In this document: positions 1 through 9,132 of the stretch, one piece after another
Layout: every line of letters begins with the position of its first letter
Position numbering within the stretch: position 1 is the stretch's first letter
Assembly: GCA_028697515.1 (NCBI GenBank)
Contig: JAQVEY010000023.1
Span: 1-12,800 of the forward strand
Direction of reading: 5' to 3'
Length of the DNA: 12,800 bases
Source of the DNA: Bacteroidales bacterium
GTDB lineage: Bacteria > Bacteroidota > Bacteroidia > Bacteroidales > ML635J-15
Made by a program: the position numbers and the translations under genes
The notes under the pieces: generated by a model
The model's input: the letters and a program-made list of their open reading frames with translations, nothing else
What the model was told of the DNA's origin: nothing
The model's database searches: none

Positions 1-813
1 CAACTTACTTGTATTTTCGTTGATAATGGACTACTTAGGAAAAACGAATTTCAATCTGTACTAGAATCTTATAAAGGTATGGGTTTGAATGTTATCGGAG
101 TGGATGCAAAAGAAAAGTTCTACAGTGAACTTAAAGGTATAACTGAGCCTGAAAAGAAAAGAAAAGCTATTGGCAGGGTGTTTATCGAAGTTTTTGACTC
201 CGAAGCACATAAAATTGAAAATGTTGTTTGGTTAGCTCAGGGAACAATTTATCCCGATGTTATCGAATCTGTTTCTGTAAAAGGTCCGTCTGCAACAATA
301 AAATCTCATCATAATGTAGGTGGATTGCCTGATTTTATGAAGTTAAAGATAGTAGAGCCATTGAATTTATTGTTCAAGGACGAAGTACGCAGGGTTGGAA
401 AAGCTTTAAATATTTCTGATAATATTTTAGGCCGACACCCTTTCCCTGGTCCAGGTCTAGGAATCCGCATCTTAAGTGATGTAACACCCGAGAAAGTGAG
501 GATTTTACAAGAGGTGGACGATATTTTTATTAAAGGATTAAAAGAGTGGAATTTATATAATGAGGTTTGGCAGGCAGGTGCAATGTTACTTCCTGTTCAG
601 TCTGTAGGCGTAATGGGTGATGAGCGAACTTATGAAAATGTTGTTGCACTCAGAGCTGTACAATCAACCGATGGTATGACTGCCGATTGGGTTCATTTAC
701 CATATGATTTCCTTGCCAAAATGTCCAATAATATCATTAATAAAGTTAAAGGCGTAAATAGGGTTGTTTATGATATTAGCTCAAAACCTCCTGCTACTAT
801 TGAATGGGAGTAA
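1..813 (+). CDS. guaA: GMP synthase (glutamine-hydrolysing), C-terminal part; 5' end outside window
   Basis: GuaA makes GMP from XMP, ATP and glutamine, the last step of guanine nucleotide synthesis in the cytoplasm. The frame is open from base 1, so about 270 residues are present of a protein normally a little over 500. The missing front holds the glutamine amidotransferase domain and the ATP P-loop (SGGVDS). What remains is the rest of the ATP-pyrophosphatase domain (starting [15 protein letters not shown], then [21 protein letters not shown] and [12 protein letters not shown]) and the dimerisation domain with [28 protein letters not shown] and the family-typical C-terminus [11 protein letters not shown] ending in TAA. 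These motifs are diagnostic. The ATG at 79 is internal and not the start. The next gene begins 50 bases downstream; no clear terminator or promoter is visible between them, so read-through is possible. Confidence 0.97.
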   Translation, partial: QLTCIFVDNGLLRKNEFQSVLESYKGMGLNVIGVDAKEKFYSELKGITEPEKKRKAIGRVFIEVFDSEAHKIENVVWLAQGTIYPDVIESVSVKGPSATIKSHHNVGGLPDFMKLKIVEPLNLLFKDEVRRVGKALNISDNILGRHPFPGPGLGIRILSDVTPEKVRILQEVDDIFIKGLKEWNLYNEVWQAGAMLLPVQSVGVMGDERTYENVVALRAVQSTDGMTADWVHLPYDFLAKMSNNIINKVKGVNRVVYDISSKPPATIEWE

Positions 814-863
814 ATATTGTTTTATAAAAATCTAATTATTGATATACTCTGTATCTTAAAATA

Positions 864-2135
864 ATGTTTTATTCCAAACTTACTCATCGAGAAAAGATAA
901 CTTTCAAAGCTCATCTTATTTTTACTGTATTCGAAGGTTTGGTTTTTGGTACATCATTATTGAATGAATTTGTGTTCCTGAGAAGCCTGAAAGGTACAGA
1001 ATTTCTTGTAGGATTATTATTCCTGCTAAGTATGGTAGTTTATATTACACTTATAATTTTTAATGAGATTACCAGAAGAATATCCGATAAAAAGAAACTG
1101 ATTCGTATTACTGCTCTAGTAACTCGCTTACCATTGCTATTGTTTTTAATTTTCCCCAATGCAGTAAATACATCAAATGCCGATTTTTTACATTTTTCAT
1201 TTCTCGCAATCTTGTTTTTTTACTATCTAGGTACTGCTATTACTCTGCCTACGATAAATCTGTTACTAAAACATAACTATAGGAATAACAATTTTGGTAA
1301 ATTGTATGGATATGCAACAACTGCCAATAAAATTGCAGCACTTTTGGCAACAATGCTTTTCGGTTTTATGCTCGATTATGATTATTTTGCTTTTAAGTGG
1401 GTTTATCCAGTTATCGGAATTCTTGGAGTTTTTGGATATTTTGCACTATCATCCATCCCATTTAAAAGCGAAGTACAGCTTGTGAAAGACAAATTATTGA
1501 GGTCTATTAAAAACTCCTTTAAAAGAATGATATTGATTTTAAAAACAGATAAACCCTTTTTGCATTTTCAAATGGCATATTTTTCTTATGGTATTGCTTT
1601 TATGATTACTGCAACTGTAATTACTTTTTTTCTCGAATCATATTTGTCACTTAGTTATTCTGTAATATCAGGCTATAAAACAATGGCAGGAATTGTAACA
1701 GTTTTGTTTTTGCCAATGCTTGGGATATTAATGGATAAAATTGACCAACGTAAGTTTGGTAGTATAATGTTTGGTTCTATGTTGCTATATGTCATTGGGA
1801 TAATGCTTACACAGTTTTTCTCTTTCAAATTTATAATTGCTGACAATGAGGTTTATTTAATGCTAATATTTGCATTTGTTTTCATGGGAATTTTTAATGC
1901 TGCAGGAGCCTTGTCATGGAATGTGAGTTCTGCATATTTCAGTAAGGATTTAAATAAAGTAAGCGATTATCAGGCAGTTCATATAACTCTTACAGGAGTA
2001 CGTTCATTATTTGCACCGTTTGGAGTAATAATTTATAAACTTTTTGACTTCACTTTTACATTTGCAGTATCAATAGTTTTTCTTATTTTAGCACTCATAA
2101 TTTTAAGGTTTTCTCAAAAGCATAAATATAATTAG
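864..2135 (+). CDS. MFS-like 12-helix membrane transporter, substrate unknown
   Basis: A 423-residue polytopic inner-membrane protein. Hydrophobic segments can be read near residues 16-38, 46-68, 80-100, 108-132, 150-170, 176-198, 236-258, 268-290, 300-318, 330-353, 372-393 and 394-416, i.e. 6+6 helices separated by a charged central loop (about 200-233, rich in Lys/Arg). The loop ITRRISDKKK after the second helix resembles the conserved loop 2-3 of the major facilitator superfamily, and LGILMDKIDQRKFG is its counterpart in the second half. The substrate cannot be told from the sequence. No signal peptide is expected. The start is the first ATG after the guaA stop; the only Shine-Dalgarno-like signal is weak, which is usual in this phylum. 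The stop is one base before xseB, so the two are almost surely co-transcribed. Family assignment is fairly sure, function unknown. Confidence 0.8.
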   Translation: MFYSKLTHREKITFKAHLIFTVFEGLVFGTSLLNEFVFLRSLKGTEFLVGLLFLLSMVVYITLIIFNEITRRISDKKKLIRITALVTRLPLLLFLIFPNAVNTSNADFLHFSFLAILFFYYLGTAITLPTINLLLKHNYRNNNFGKLYGYATTANKIAALLATMLFGFMLDYDYFAFKWVYPVIGILGVFGYFALSSIPFKSEVQLVKDKLLRSIKNSFKRMILILKTDKPFLHFQMAYFSYGIAFMITATVITFFLESYLSLSYSVISGYKTMAGIVTVLFLPMLGILMDKIDQRKFGSIMFGSMLLYVIGIMLTQFFSFKFIIADNEVYLMLIFAFVFMGIFNAAGALSWNVSSAYFSKDLNKVSDYQAVHITLTGVRSLFAPFGVIIYKLFDFTFTFAVSIVFLILALIILRFSQKHKYN

Positions 2136-2136
2136 C

Positions 2137-2340
2137 ATGGCAAAAAAGGAATTCTCATATAGTGAGGCACTTAAAGAACTTGAAGAAATTCTTGCTGAAA
2201 TTGAAACAGATGAACCAGATTTAGATGTGTTAAGTGTAAAAGTAAAAAGGGCTACATTTTTAATAAAAGAATGTAAAACACGTTTGCGAAATACTTCAGA
2301 AGAAATAGACAGTATTCTGGGAGAATGGGAGCGAGAATAA
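2137..2340 (+). CDS. xseB: Exodeoxyribonuclease VII small subunit
   Basis: XseB is the small helical subunit of exonuclease VII, which degrades single-stranded DNA into oligonucleotides in the cytoplasm and needs several XseB copies per XseA. The 67-residue protein has the family pattern: an aromatic-containing start (FSYSEALKELEEIL), the acidic E-x-D-E-P-D-L-D-V-L turn where most homologues have a Gly-rich or acidic turn, a second amphipathic helix with ATFLIKECKTRLRNTSEEID, and a short acidic tail. Length is normal for the family. The gene starts one base after the stop of the transporter gene, implying translational coupling. The usual partner xseA is not the next gene upstream, where it commonly lies; it must be elsewhere in the genome if present. 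Confidence 0.88.
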   Translation: MAKKEFSYSEALKELEEILAEIETDEPDLDVLSVKVKRATFLIKECKTRLRNTSEEIDSILGEWERE

Positions 2341-2439
2341 AGTATTAGATGTTAATATACAAACTAGTGTTGTTTTTAAAATTGTTAATAAAAGCACCAA
2401 TAAAAAATGCTTCAATTATACTATTAAATAATTAAAAAC

Positions 2440-2456
2440 TTAACTTTGTAAGTTAA
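2440..2456. repeat. Perfect 7-bp inverted repeat overlapping the secA promoter element
   Basis: TTAACTT (2440-2446) and AAGTTAA (2450-2456) are exact reverse complements separated by TGT. The dyad covers the candidate -7 element and the presumed start of transcription. It could be an operator or a small hairpin at the start of the mRNA, or chance in AT-rich DNA. The arms and coordinates are seen directly; the function is inferred. Confidence 0.4.
2441..2448 (+). promoter_or_regulatory. Candidate Bacteroidota -7 promoter element for secA
   Basis: TAACTTTG matches the Bacteroidota -7 consensus TAnnTTTG and lies 33 bases before the secA ATG, in the only sizeable gap of this gene cluster. Initiation would fall near 2455, leaving a leader of about 25 bases. 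No good TTG (-33) element is seen about 20 bases upstream, so the call rests on the -7 match and position alone. Confidence 0.45.
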
Positions 2457-2480
2457 TATTAAAATTATTGTTGGAATATT

Positions 2481-5400
2481 ATGGGACTGAATAATATAAT
2501 TTCGAAAATTTTTGGATCAAAAGCAGATAGAGACAATAAGGCAGTTCAACCTTATTTAGAAAAGGTGTTGAATGTTAGTCCTGAACTTGAAGGCTTGAGC
2601 AATGATCAGTTGAGAGAGAGGGTAGATATCTTAAAGAATGGTATTCGGGAATTTATAAAAGAAGATATAGATAAAATTGCAGCTTTAAAAGAAAAAGCTG
2701 AAAATCTTGATATCTGGGAACGAGAAGATATTTTTAATGAAATTGATAAAATTGAAGAAAATATTGACAAAATACTCGAAGATTTTTTAAATGAGATATT
2801 GCCTGAAGCCTTTGCAATAGTTAAAGAAACTGCAAAAAGATTTAAAAGTAATAAAGAAATCGTAGTTACGGCAACGGATTTTGATAAAGAACTTGCTACA
2901 CATAATGATTTTGTTGACATCAAGGGCGATAAAGCAATATGGTACAATACTTGGGTTGCAGGGGGCAATACCGTTACTTGGGATATGATTCATTATGATG
3001 TACAGATAATTGGTGGTGCTGTGTTGCATTCTGGAAAAATTGCGGAGATGGCAACTGGTGAAGGTAAAACTCTTGTTGCAACATTTCCAGTATTTTTAAA
3101 TGCATTAACTGGAAGAGGCGTTCATGTAGTTACGGTTAACGATTATCTGGCAAAACGTGATGCCGAGTGGATGGGCCCAATTTATATGTTTCACGGTTTA
3201 TCTGTTGACTGCATTGACAAACATGAACCAAATAGTGAATCGAGAAGAAAGGCTTATCAGGCTGATATTACTTTTGGTACAAATAACGAATTTGGTTTCG
3301 ATTATCTGAGAGACAATATGGCAATCAATCCCTCGGATTTGGTTCAGAGAAAACATAATTATGCTATTGTTGATGAGGTCGACTCAGTATTAATCGATGA
3401 TGCTCGTACTCCATTAATTATTTCAGGACCAACACCTAAAGGTGAGGATCAGTTATTTGACGAATTGAAACCCCATGTCCAAAAACTTGTAAATGCTCAA
3501 AAGCTCCTATTTAATGAAATATTTACTGAAGCAAAAAAACTGCTTGCTGCTGGTAATGATAAAGATGGTGGATTTAAATTGCTTCAAGCATTTAAAGCAT
3601 TGCCTAAACATAAGCCACTTATTAAATTTTTAAGCGAACAAGGTATGAGGGCTTTGTTGCAGAAAACTGAGAATTATTATATGGCAGATAATAACAAAAA
3701 TATGCATCTTGTTACGGATGAATTATATTTTGTTATTGATGAAAAAATGAATTCTATTGAACCTACCGACAAAGGTTTTAATTTATTATCAGGTTCTACT
3801 TCTGATGCTAATTTCTTTGTTTTGCCTGATATTGCTACAGAATTGTCGGCAATAGAAAAAACTAATATGTCAGATAAAGACAGATTAAGTAAGAAAGACG
3901 AGATAATTAGAGACTATTCTGTAAAATCTGAACGTATTCACACTATAAATCAACTTTTAAAAGCATACACTTTGTTTGAAAAAGATGTGGAGTATGTCTT
4001 GATTGAAAACAAAGTTAAAATTGTTGATGAACAGACAGGTCGTATTATGGAAGGCCGTCGTTATTCTGACGGTTTACATCAGGCCATTGAAGCGAAAGAA
4101 AATGTGAAGATCGAAGCAGCTACCCAAACATACGCAACTATTACTCTTCAGAATTATTTCAGAATGTATCATAAACTTGCAGGTATGACAGGAACTGCGG
4201 AGACTGAAGCTGGAGAATTTTGGGATATTTATAAGCTTGATGTTGTAGTAGTACCTACAAATAAGTCAATTGTTAGAAATGATTTTGAAGATCTTGTGTT
4301 TAAAACCACAAGAGAAAAATATGCTGCTGTAATAAACGAAATAGAAAAGTTGACAGGTGAGGGAAGACCTGTTTTAGTAGGTACAACATCAGTCGAAATT
4401 TCGGAACTTTTAAGTAAGATTTTATCTCGCAAGGGTATTAAACATAATGTGCTTAATGCTAAATTACATAAACGTGAAGCAGATATTGTAGCTGAGGCTG
4501 GATATTCTTCAAATGTGACAATTGCAACTAATATGGCTGGTCGTGGAACGGACATTAAGCTAAGTGATAAAGTGAAAGAGGCAGGTGGTTTGGCAATTGT
4601 TGGAACCGAAAGACATGAATCAAGACGAGTTGACCGTCAGTTACGTGGACGTGCAGGACGTCAAGGCGATCCAGGCTCATCTCAGTTCTTTGTTTCTCTC
4701 GAAGATGATCTTATGCGCTTGTTTGGTTCTGAACGTATAGCCAAATTGATGGATAGAATGGGACTCAAAGAAGGCGAAGTGATTCAGCATTCAATGATTT
4801 CTAAATCAATCGAAAGAGCTCAGAAAAAAGTTGAAGAAAACAATTTTGGGATACGTAAAAGATTGCTCGAATATGACGACGTGATGAATGCCCAAAGAAC
4901 TGTTATCTACAGGAAAAGACGAAACGCATTGGATGGAGAAAGACTCGGTGCCGATATTGCAAATATGATGTATGATGTTTGCGTTAGCATAACTGATGAA
5001 TATTTTGATTCAGGAGATTTAGAAGGAGTTAAGTTTGACCTGTTCAGAATACTCTCAATAGAGCTAGATATTAGTGAAGAGAAGTTCCGTAATATGTCAA
5101 GGGATGATTTTACGGATTATTTGTACGAAAAAGTACGCGAAACACATAAACGAAAAACTGAAATAATCGCAAATCAGGCTTTTCCTGTAATACGAACAAT
5201 ATTCGAAAATCAGGCTGCTAAATATGAAAATATTTTAGTGCCAGTTTCTGATGGTTCAAAAGTTTACAATGTTATTGTTAATTTTGAAAAAGCATATAAA
5301 ACTCAAGGAGCCGAAATTGTTGCCTCTTACGATAAAACAGTAGTTCTGAAGACTATTGATGATATGTGGAAAGAACACCTGCGTGAAATGGATGATTTGC

Positions 5401-5762
5401 GTCAATCTGTGCAGTCTGCTTCCTATGAACAAAAAGATCCACTTTTGATATATAAGCTTGAATCTTTCAATTTGTTTAAGACAATGTTGGATAAGGTTAA
5501 CCGATCTGTAATCTCTACTCTTATGAAAGGCTATATACCAGTTAAGGACGCTGATGATGTAAGAGAAGCTCGCGTTAAATCAAAACTTGATTTAAGTAAT
5601 ATGAAAATTGGAAGGGATGACCCAGGTTATAACGATCCAAGCAAAGGAAAATCTAAAGCTGACCCGGTAAGAGTAGAAAAGAAAGTTGGAAGGAATGACC
5701 CCTGTCCATGTGGTAGCGGCAAGAAGTATAAACATTGCCATGGAATTAATGCTAATGATTAA
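2481..5762 (+). CDS. secA: Preprotein translocase ATPase SecA
   Basis: SecA is the ATPase motor that pushes unfolded preproteins through SecYEG. All main motifs are present: Walker A MATGEGKT (190-197), Walker [15 protein letters not shown] (297-310), [13 protein letters not shown] (568-580), [11 protein letters not shown] (682-692) and [28 protein letters not shown] starting at 710 with the arginine fingers, followed by the helical scaffold and wing domains. The C-terminus is a SEC-C zinc motif with ligands C1075, C1077, C1086 and H1087, which serves SecB and ribosome contact in other species. At 1093 residues it is about 190 longer than the E. coli protein. Much of the excess is an N-terminal insertion around 60-115 and another at about 335-398, before the [13 protein letters not shown] segment; both are usual in Bacteroidota. 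A degenerate copy of the zinc-motif front is seen at 1042-1053. The gene is preceded by its own candidate promoter. Confidence 0.98.
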   Translation: MGLNNIISKIFGSKADRDNKAVQPYLEKVLNVSPELEGLSNDQLRERVDILKNGIREFIKEDIDKIAALKEKAENLDIWEREDIFNEIDKIEENIDKILEDFLNEILPEAFAIVKETAKRFKSNKEIVVTATDFDKELATHNDFVDIKGDKAIWYNTWVAGGNTVTWDMIHYDVQIIGGAVLHSGKIAEMATGEGKTLVATFPVFLNALTGRGVHVVTVNDYLAKRDAEWMGPIYMFHGLSVDCIDKHEPNSESRRKAYQADITFGTNNEFGFDYLRDNMAINPSDLVQRKHNYAIVDEVDSVLIDDARTPLIISGPTPKGEDQLFDELKPHVQKLVNAQKLLFNEIFTEAKKLLAAGNDKDGGFKLLQAFKALPKHKPLIKFLSEQGMRALLQKTENYYMADNNKNMHLVTDELYFVIDEKMNSIEPTDKGFNLLSGSTSDANFFVLPDIATELSAIEKTNMSDKDRLSKKDEIIRDYSVKSERIHTINQLLKAYTLFEKDVEYVLIENKVKIVDEQTGRIMEGRRYSDGLHQAIEAKENVKIEAATQTYATITLQNYFRMYHKLAGMTGTAETEAGEFWDIYKLDVVVVPTNKSIVRNDFEDLVFKTTREKYAAVINEIEKLTGEGRPVLVGTTSVEISELLSKILSRKGIKHNVLNAKLHKREADIVAEAGYSSNVTIATNMAGRGTDIKLSDKVKEAGGLAIVGTERHESRRVDRQLRGRAGRQGDPGSSQFFVSLEDDLMRLFGSERIAKLMDRMGLKEGEVIQHSMISKSIERAQKKVEENNFGIRKRLLEYDDVMNAQRTVIYRKRRNALDGERLGADIANMMYDVCVSITDEYFDSGDLEGVKFDLFRILSIELDISEEKFRNMSRDDFTDYLYEKVRETHKRKTEIIANQAFPVIRTIFENQAAKYENILVPVSDGSKVYNVIVNFEKAYKTQGAEIVASYDKTVVLKTIDDMWKEHLREMDDLRQSVQSASYEQKDPLLIYKLESFNLFKTMLDKVNRSVISTLMKGYIPVKDADDVREARVKSKLDLSNMKIGRDDPGYNDPSKGKSKADPVRVEKKVGRNDPCPCGSGKKYKHCHGINAND
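5604..5702 (+). repeat. Imperfect direct repeat in the SecA tail (degenerate SEC-C front)
   Basis: Bases 5604-5624 (KIGRDDP, residues 1042-1048) and 5682-5702 (KVGRNDP, 1068-1074) agree at 18 of 21 positions, 78 bases apart. The second copy continues into the intact zinc motif [13 protein letters not shown]; the first continues as [11 protein letters not shown], where Gly1049 and Asn1051 stand in place of the first two cysteines. It looks like an old local duplication inside the flexible linker. Confidence 0.6.
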
Positions 5763-5817
5763 AATACGTAGTATCGAGATTATTAATTAACTGGTGTGAA
5801 TTGTTAAGAAAATGTTT

Positions 5818-5825
5818 TAAATTTG
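5818..5825 (+). promoter_or_regulatory. Candidate -7 promoter element for the TPR / PorE-like operon
   Basis: TAAATTTG fits the Bacteroidota -7 consensus TAnnTTTG and lies 20 bases before the ATG of the TPR gene, within the 83-base gap after secA. A TTG at 5801-5803 is only 14 bases upstream, shorter than the usual spacing of about 19-21, so the -33 box is not convincing. No clear secA terminator is seen in the gap, so some read-through is possible. Confidence 0.4.
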
Positions 5826-5845
5826 TAATAATAAAATTCTGAATT

Positions 5846-6979
5846 ATGAAAAAACTATTGACTTTATTGTTTTCTGTATTTGTAATGTTTGGCATGTATG
5901 CTCAGAACGTTACAATTGATACATCGCAAATTGTTATTCCGATAAAAATTGGTGTTGATGGAGAAGCTGCGGTTTCTGACACTAGTAGCACTTTGATTGT
6001 TTCGGAAGACCAACAGGCTAATATTGCTTATAACGAGGGTGTTGAGTTTTATTCAAAAAATCAGTATGAGGCTGCTATTCAGAGTTATACTAGGGCTTTG
6101 CAACTGAATCCTGATATGGTAAAAGCTTATTTTGGTCGAGGAGCAAGTTATATGCAGTTGAAAAAATATGAGGAGGCTATAATCGATTTGTCAAAGTATA
6201 TTACAACAGAGCAAGACGATGGTAATGCAATATATTTGAAAGGATATTCGGAATATTATCTTGACAAATATGATGATGCCCGTGCAAGTTTTAATCTGGC
6301 AATTGCTAAAGGACACAAAGATGTTAATATTTATTATTTCATGGGAGTAATGAAATTTAATGAGGAAAAGTATCAGGAAGCGATTGACGAATTCACCAAA
6401 GCTATTGAAGTTGACTCAAAACACTTTTTTTCATATAATGATAGAGCTTCTTCTTACAGAATGTTAGAAATGTATGATAAGTCAATTGCCGATTATGATA
6501 AGGCAATCGAAATTAATTCTGATATGGCTATGATTTATAATAACTTGGGAAGTGTTAAAAGATTGAATAAAGATTATGAAGGTGCTGTTGTTGAATATAA
6601 TAATGCGATTAAGAAAGATCCAAATTATCATTTAGCAATCAATAATAAAGGAATTGCACTTTACGAAGCTGGTAAATATGAGGAGGCTATCGAAGCATTT
6701 AATCAAGCATTAAAAGTAAATAGAGATTATGCCTATTCTTATAATAATATGGGACTTTGTTACTATAAACTTAAGGATTACAAATCAGCTGTTGACGCAT
6801 TTACAAAAGCTATTGATTTAGACCCAGAATATGCCTATGCATATATACATAGAGGAAGTGCAAACGAAATGTTGAGAAATATGGAGGAAGCTTGTGATGA
6901 TTGGGAAAAAGCAAAAGACCTAGGTTTAGGAGTGGCAGAAGAATATTGTTCGGTTTGTACAGAGTATAAAAAACAGTAA
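5846..6979 (+). CDS. Secreted tetratricopeptide-repeat protein, nine TPR units
   Basis: A 377-residue exported protein. The signal peptide MKKLLTLLFSVFVMFGMYAQ probably ends at A19|Q20, the common A-Q form of this phylum, and there is no lipobox Cys, so the mature protein should be periplasmic or released. A linker rich in Ser/Thr/Asp (20-57) is followed by nine consecutive 34-residue TPR units (about 58-362), recognised by repeats of the type A-Y/I-x-x-x-G...Y-x-x-A-I-x-x-F-x-x-A-I-x-x-D/N-P. The short tail GVAEEYCSVCTEYKKQ has two cysteines. TPR solenoids bind other proteins, so a scaffold or adaptor role is likely; no catalytic motif is seen. The next gene starts 28 bases downstream without a visible promoter, placing it in one operon with the two PorE-like proteins, themselves TPR-containing. 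Confidence 0.9.
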   Translation: MKKLLTLLFSVFVMFGMYAQNVTIDTSQIVIPIKIGVDGEAAVSDTSSTLIVSEDQQANIAYNEGVEFYSKNQYEAAIQSYTRALQLNPDMVKAYFGRGASYMQLKKYEEAIIDLSKYITTEQDDGNAIYLKGYSEYYLDKYDDARASFNLAIAKGHKDVNIYYFMGVMKFNEEKYQEAIDEFTKAIEVDSKHFFSYNDRASSYRMLEMYDKSIADYDKAIEINSDMAMIYNNLGSVKRLNKDYEGAVVEYNNAIKKDPNYHLAINNKGIALYEAGKYEEAIEAFNQALKVNRDYAYSYNNMGLCYYKLKDYKSAVDAFTKAIDLDPEYAYAYIHRGSANEMLRNMEEACDDWEKAKDLGLGVAEEYCSVCTEYKKQ

Positions 6980-7007
6980 ATTAATAATCTTAATAGAAAG
7001 AACAGTT

Positions 7008-9125
7008 ATGAAAATTAAAATATATCATTTAGTAATAAGCCTGACAATAATATTAGGTTTTCAGATGCAAATATTTGCTCAACAACCAGTTGTAATCAAT
7101 AAAAAGGAATTTAAGCAATCCAGCAATGGATATAAAGATGCAATGTCATCAATAAAGATTGCAGATACTTATTATATTATGAATCAGCCTGGTGCTTACC
7201 GTATGGCTTTAAAAGAATATCTAAAAGCTTATGAATATAATCAGCATAATGCTGAGTTAAACTATAAAATTGGGGCTTGCTATCTCTATTCTACAGAAAA
7301 ACCTAAGGCTATTGATTTTTTACAGAATGCATATAAAGCCAAACCCGGAGTTGCCCTTGATATACATTATTTGTTAGGTTGGGCTCTTCATCTTAATTAC
7401 GAATTTGATGAGGCTATCAAATATTATAGAATGTTTCAGGTTGAGCAGGGAGATTCAGAATCCAAAAAATCAAAAAGTAAAGGAGAGGTAGTTGTTTATG
7501 ATGTTGATAAACGCATTAAAGAATGTGAAACAGGTAAAAATCTTATCGCCAATCCAATAAGAGTCTTTATTGATAATTTAGGATCTTCAGTTAATTCAAA
7601 GTACCCTGATTATGGACCTGTAATTACTACTGATCAATCTGTTGTTGTTTTTACATCCAGAAGAGAAGGAAGTACAGGAGAACAGATAGACCCGAACGAT
7701 CTTTTGTATTATGAAGATTTATATGTTGCATATTTTGATGATACTAAAAAAGAATGGTCTCAAGCTATAAATATGAGAAGCCTGAATACAGAAGGTCATG
7801 ACGCTTCGGTTGGATTATCTCCCGATGGACAAATACTTTATACATATAAAGGGGTTCCTGATGGGACAATATTTGAAAGTTTATTGAAAGGTGATAACTG
7901 GTCGAAACCTAAAGAACTAAATAGTAACATAAATACTAAGCTGCAGGAGACATCTGCCTCAATTTCTTATGACGGCAAATATTTGTATTTTATTAGTGAT
8001 AGACCAAAAGATGGTCAGGGTAACACCAGTATTGGAGGTAAGGACATTTTTGTCTGTGAAAAACAAAAAAATGGCAACTGGGGACCTTCAAAGGTTTTAG
8101 GAGCTCCAATTAATACAAAATACGATGAGGAAGGTGTTTTTATGCATCCTGATGGAGTAACTATGTATTTTTGTTCAAAACGTGATGGATCAATGGGTGG
8201 TTATGACATTTTCTATAGCGAAAATGATGGGGCAGGAAATTGGTCAGAACCAATTAACATTGGATATCCAGTAAATACTCCTGATGATGATGTCTTTTTT
8301 GTAGTAGCTGGAAATGCTAGATATGCTTATTATTCTAGTGCTAGAGAAGGAGGATATGGACTCCAAGATTTATACAGAATTACTTTCTTAGGCCCTGAAA
8401 AGATGATGGTAATGGGTACAGAAGATATTTTAATTGCAAGCTCAACGGCAACAATACAACAAAAAGTAGAACAAGAGGTTGTAGAAGTTAAAAAAGTACG
8501 TTTAACCATTATGAAGGGAACTGTTACTGACGCACTTAGTGGTTTACCAGTTGAGGCAACAATTGAAATTATTGATAATGAAAAGAATGAATTGATTACA
8601 ACTCTAACATCTAATTCATCTACTGGTAAATATCTTGTCAGTTTGCCTTCTGGTAAAAATTATGGTATTGCAGTTAAATCAGATGGGTATTTGTTTTATA
8701 GTGAAAATATAAATATTCCAGAAGCTACTGCTTATCAGGAAGTTACTAAAGATATTGTTTTGAGTAAGGTTGGTATCGGTTCTAAAATCGTTCTTAAAAA
8801 TATCTTCTTTGATTACGGAAAAGAAACTTTGCGTGAAACATCATTCCCTGAGTTAGATCGTTTGGTTACTTTGCTTGAATCTTATCCAAATATGACAATC
8901 GAAATAGGTGGTCATACAGACAATCACGGTAGTTTAAAACTTAATACTGAATTGTCGGAAGCTCGCGCAAAATCTGTTGTTGATTATTTGGTTAGTAAGG
9001 GGATAAATGTTTCTAGACTCTCTTACAAAGGCTATGCATATTCGCAACCTATTGCCACAAACGACACTGAAGAAGGTAGACAGCAGAATAGACGTGTTGA
9101 GTTTAAAGTTGTTAGTATTAAATAA
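7008..9125 (+). CDS. PorE-like TPR-propeller-CRD-OmpA protein, first paralogue
   Basis: A 705-residue exported protein. The signal peptide ends near A24|Q25. Domains in order: TPR-like helices (about 47-150); a PD40/WD40-like propeller (about 185-460) with five blade motifs such as YPDYGPVITTDQ, LSPDGQILY, ISYDGKYLYFISD, MHPDGVTMYFCSKR and DDDVFFVVAG; a linker rich in Val, Glu and Gln (about 470-498); a carboxypeptidase-regulatory-like (CRD) fold starting KGTVTDALSGLPV (503); and an OmpA C-terminal domain (about 590-703). The residues that grip diaminopimelate in OmpA are in place, D638 (GHTDN) and R653 (LSEARAK), 15 apart, so peptidoglycan binding is well supported. This order matches PorE of type IX secretion, but that protein is a lipoprotein and here no lipobox exists. 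It may be PorE itself, or a structural envelope protein of the same family. It lies 7 bases before its paralogue. Confidence 0.88.
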   Translation: MKIKIYHLVISLTIILGFQMQIFAQQPVVINKKEFKQSSNGYKDAMSSIKIADTYYIMNQPGAYRMALKEYLKAYEYNQHNAELNYKIGACYLYSTEKPKAIDFLQNAYKAKPGVALDIHYLLGWALHLNYEFDEAIKYYRMFQVEQGDSESKKSKSKGEVVVYDVDKRIKECETGKNLIANPIRVFIDNLGSSVNSKYPDYGPVITTDQSVVVFTSRREGSTGEQIDPNDLLYYEDLYVAYFDDTKKEWSQAINMRSLNTEGHDASVGLSPDGQILYTYKGVPDGTIFESLLKGDNWSKPKELNSNINTKLQETSASISYDGKYLYFISDRPKDGQGNTSIGGKDIFVCEKQKNGNWGPSKVLGAPINTKYDEEGVFMHPDGVTMYFCSKRDGSMGGYDIFYSENDGAGNWSEPINIGYPVNTPDDDVFFVVAGNARYAYYSSAREGGYGLQDLYRITFLGPEKMMVMGTEDILIASSTATIQQKVEQEVVEVKKVRLTIMKGTVTDALSGLPVEATIEIIDNEKNELITTLTSNSSTGKYLVSLPSGKNYGIAVKSDGYLFYSENINIPEATAYQEVTKDIVLSKVGIGSKIVLKNIFFDYGKETLRETSFPELDRLVTLLESYPNMTIEIGGHTDNHGSLKLNTELSEARAKSVVDYLVSKGINVSRLSYKGYAYSQPIATNDTEEGRQQNRRVEFKVVSIK
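8514..9122 (+). repeat. Paralogous repeat copy 1 (CRD + OmpA module)
   Basis: This 609-base stretch, coding residues 503-705 of the first PorE-like protein, pairs with 10492-11100 in the second. The encoded 203-residue segments align without a gap, about 120 identical by hand count. The longest exact DNA match noticed is 24 bases, 8646-8669 against 10624-10647, coding PSGKNYGI. This is the best-conserved part of the gene duplication. Confidence 0.8.
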
Positions 9126-9132
9126 TTGAATA

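Larger units (their letters stand above)
2341..2480. other. Intergenic region between xseB and secA
   Basis: A 140-base, very AT-rich spacer, the longest non-coding stretch in the window. It contains the candidate secA promoter and dyad listed separately. A 5-bp stem (2392-2396 with 2408-2412, 11-base loop) and a 4-bp stem followed by five T (2359-2377) are visible but too weak to call a terminator. No small ORF or RNA gene was recognised. Confidence 0.6.

Noticed and set aside
1294..1485. Second + strand frame inside the transporter gene
   Set aside because: Shadow frame of the transporter coding sequence, without its own start context or recognisable product.
2359..2377. ACAA / TTGT stem followed by TTTTT after xseB as a terminator
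   Set aside because: Four pairs with no G+C-rich stem; too unstable to call.
2392..2412. AAGCA / TGCTT stem-loop after xseB as a terminator
   Set aside because: Only five pairs with an 11-base loop and no T-run after it; chance level in such AT-rich DNA.
2606..3029. Open frames on the minus strand inside secA
   Set aside because: They are antisense to a strongly conserved coding region, have low-complexity Ser/Ile/Lys-rich translations and no recognisable domain.
5783..5790. TTAATTAA palindrome downstream of secA
   Set aside because: Short AT-only palindrome expected by chance; no second copy or flanking structure was noticed.
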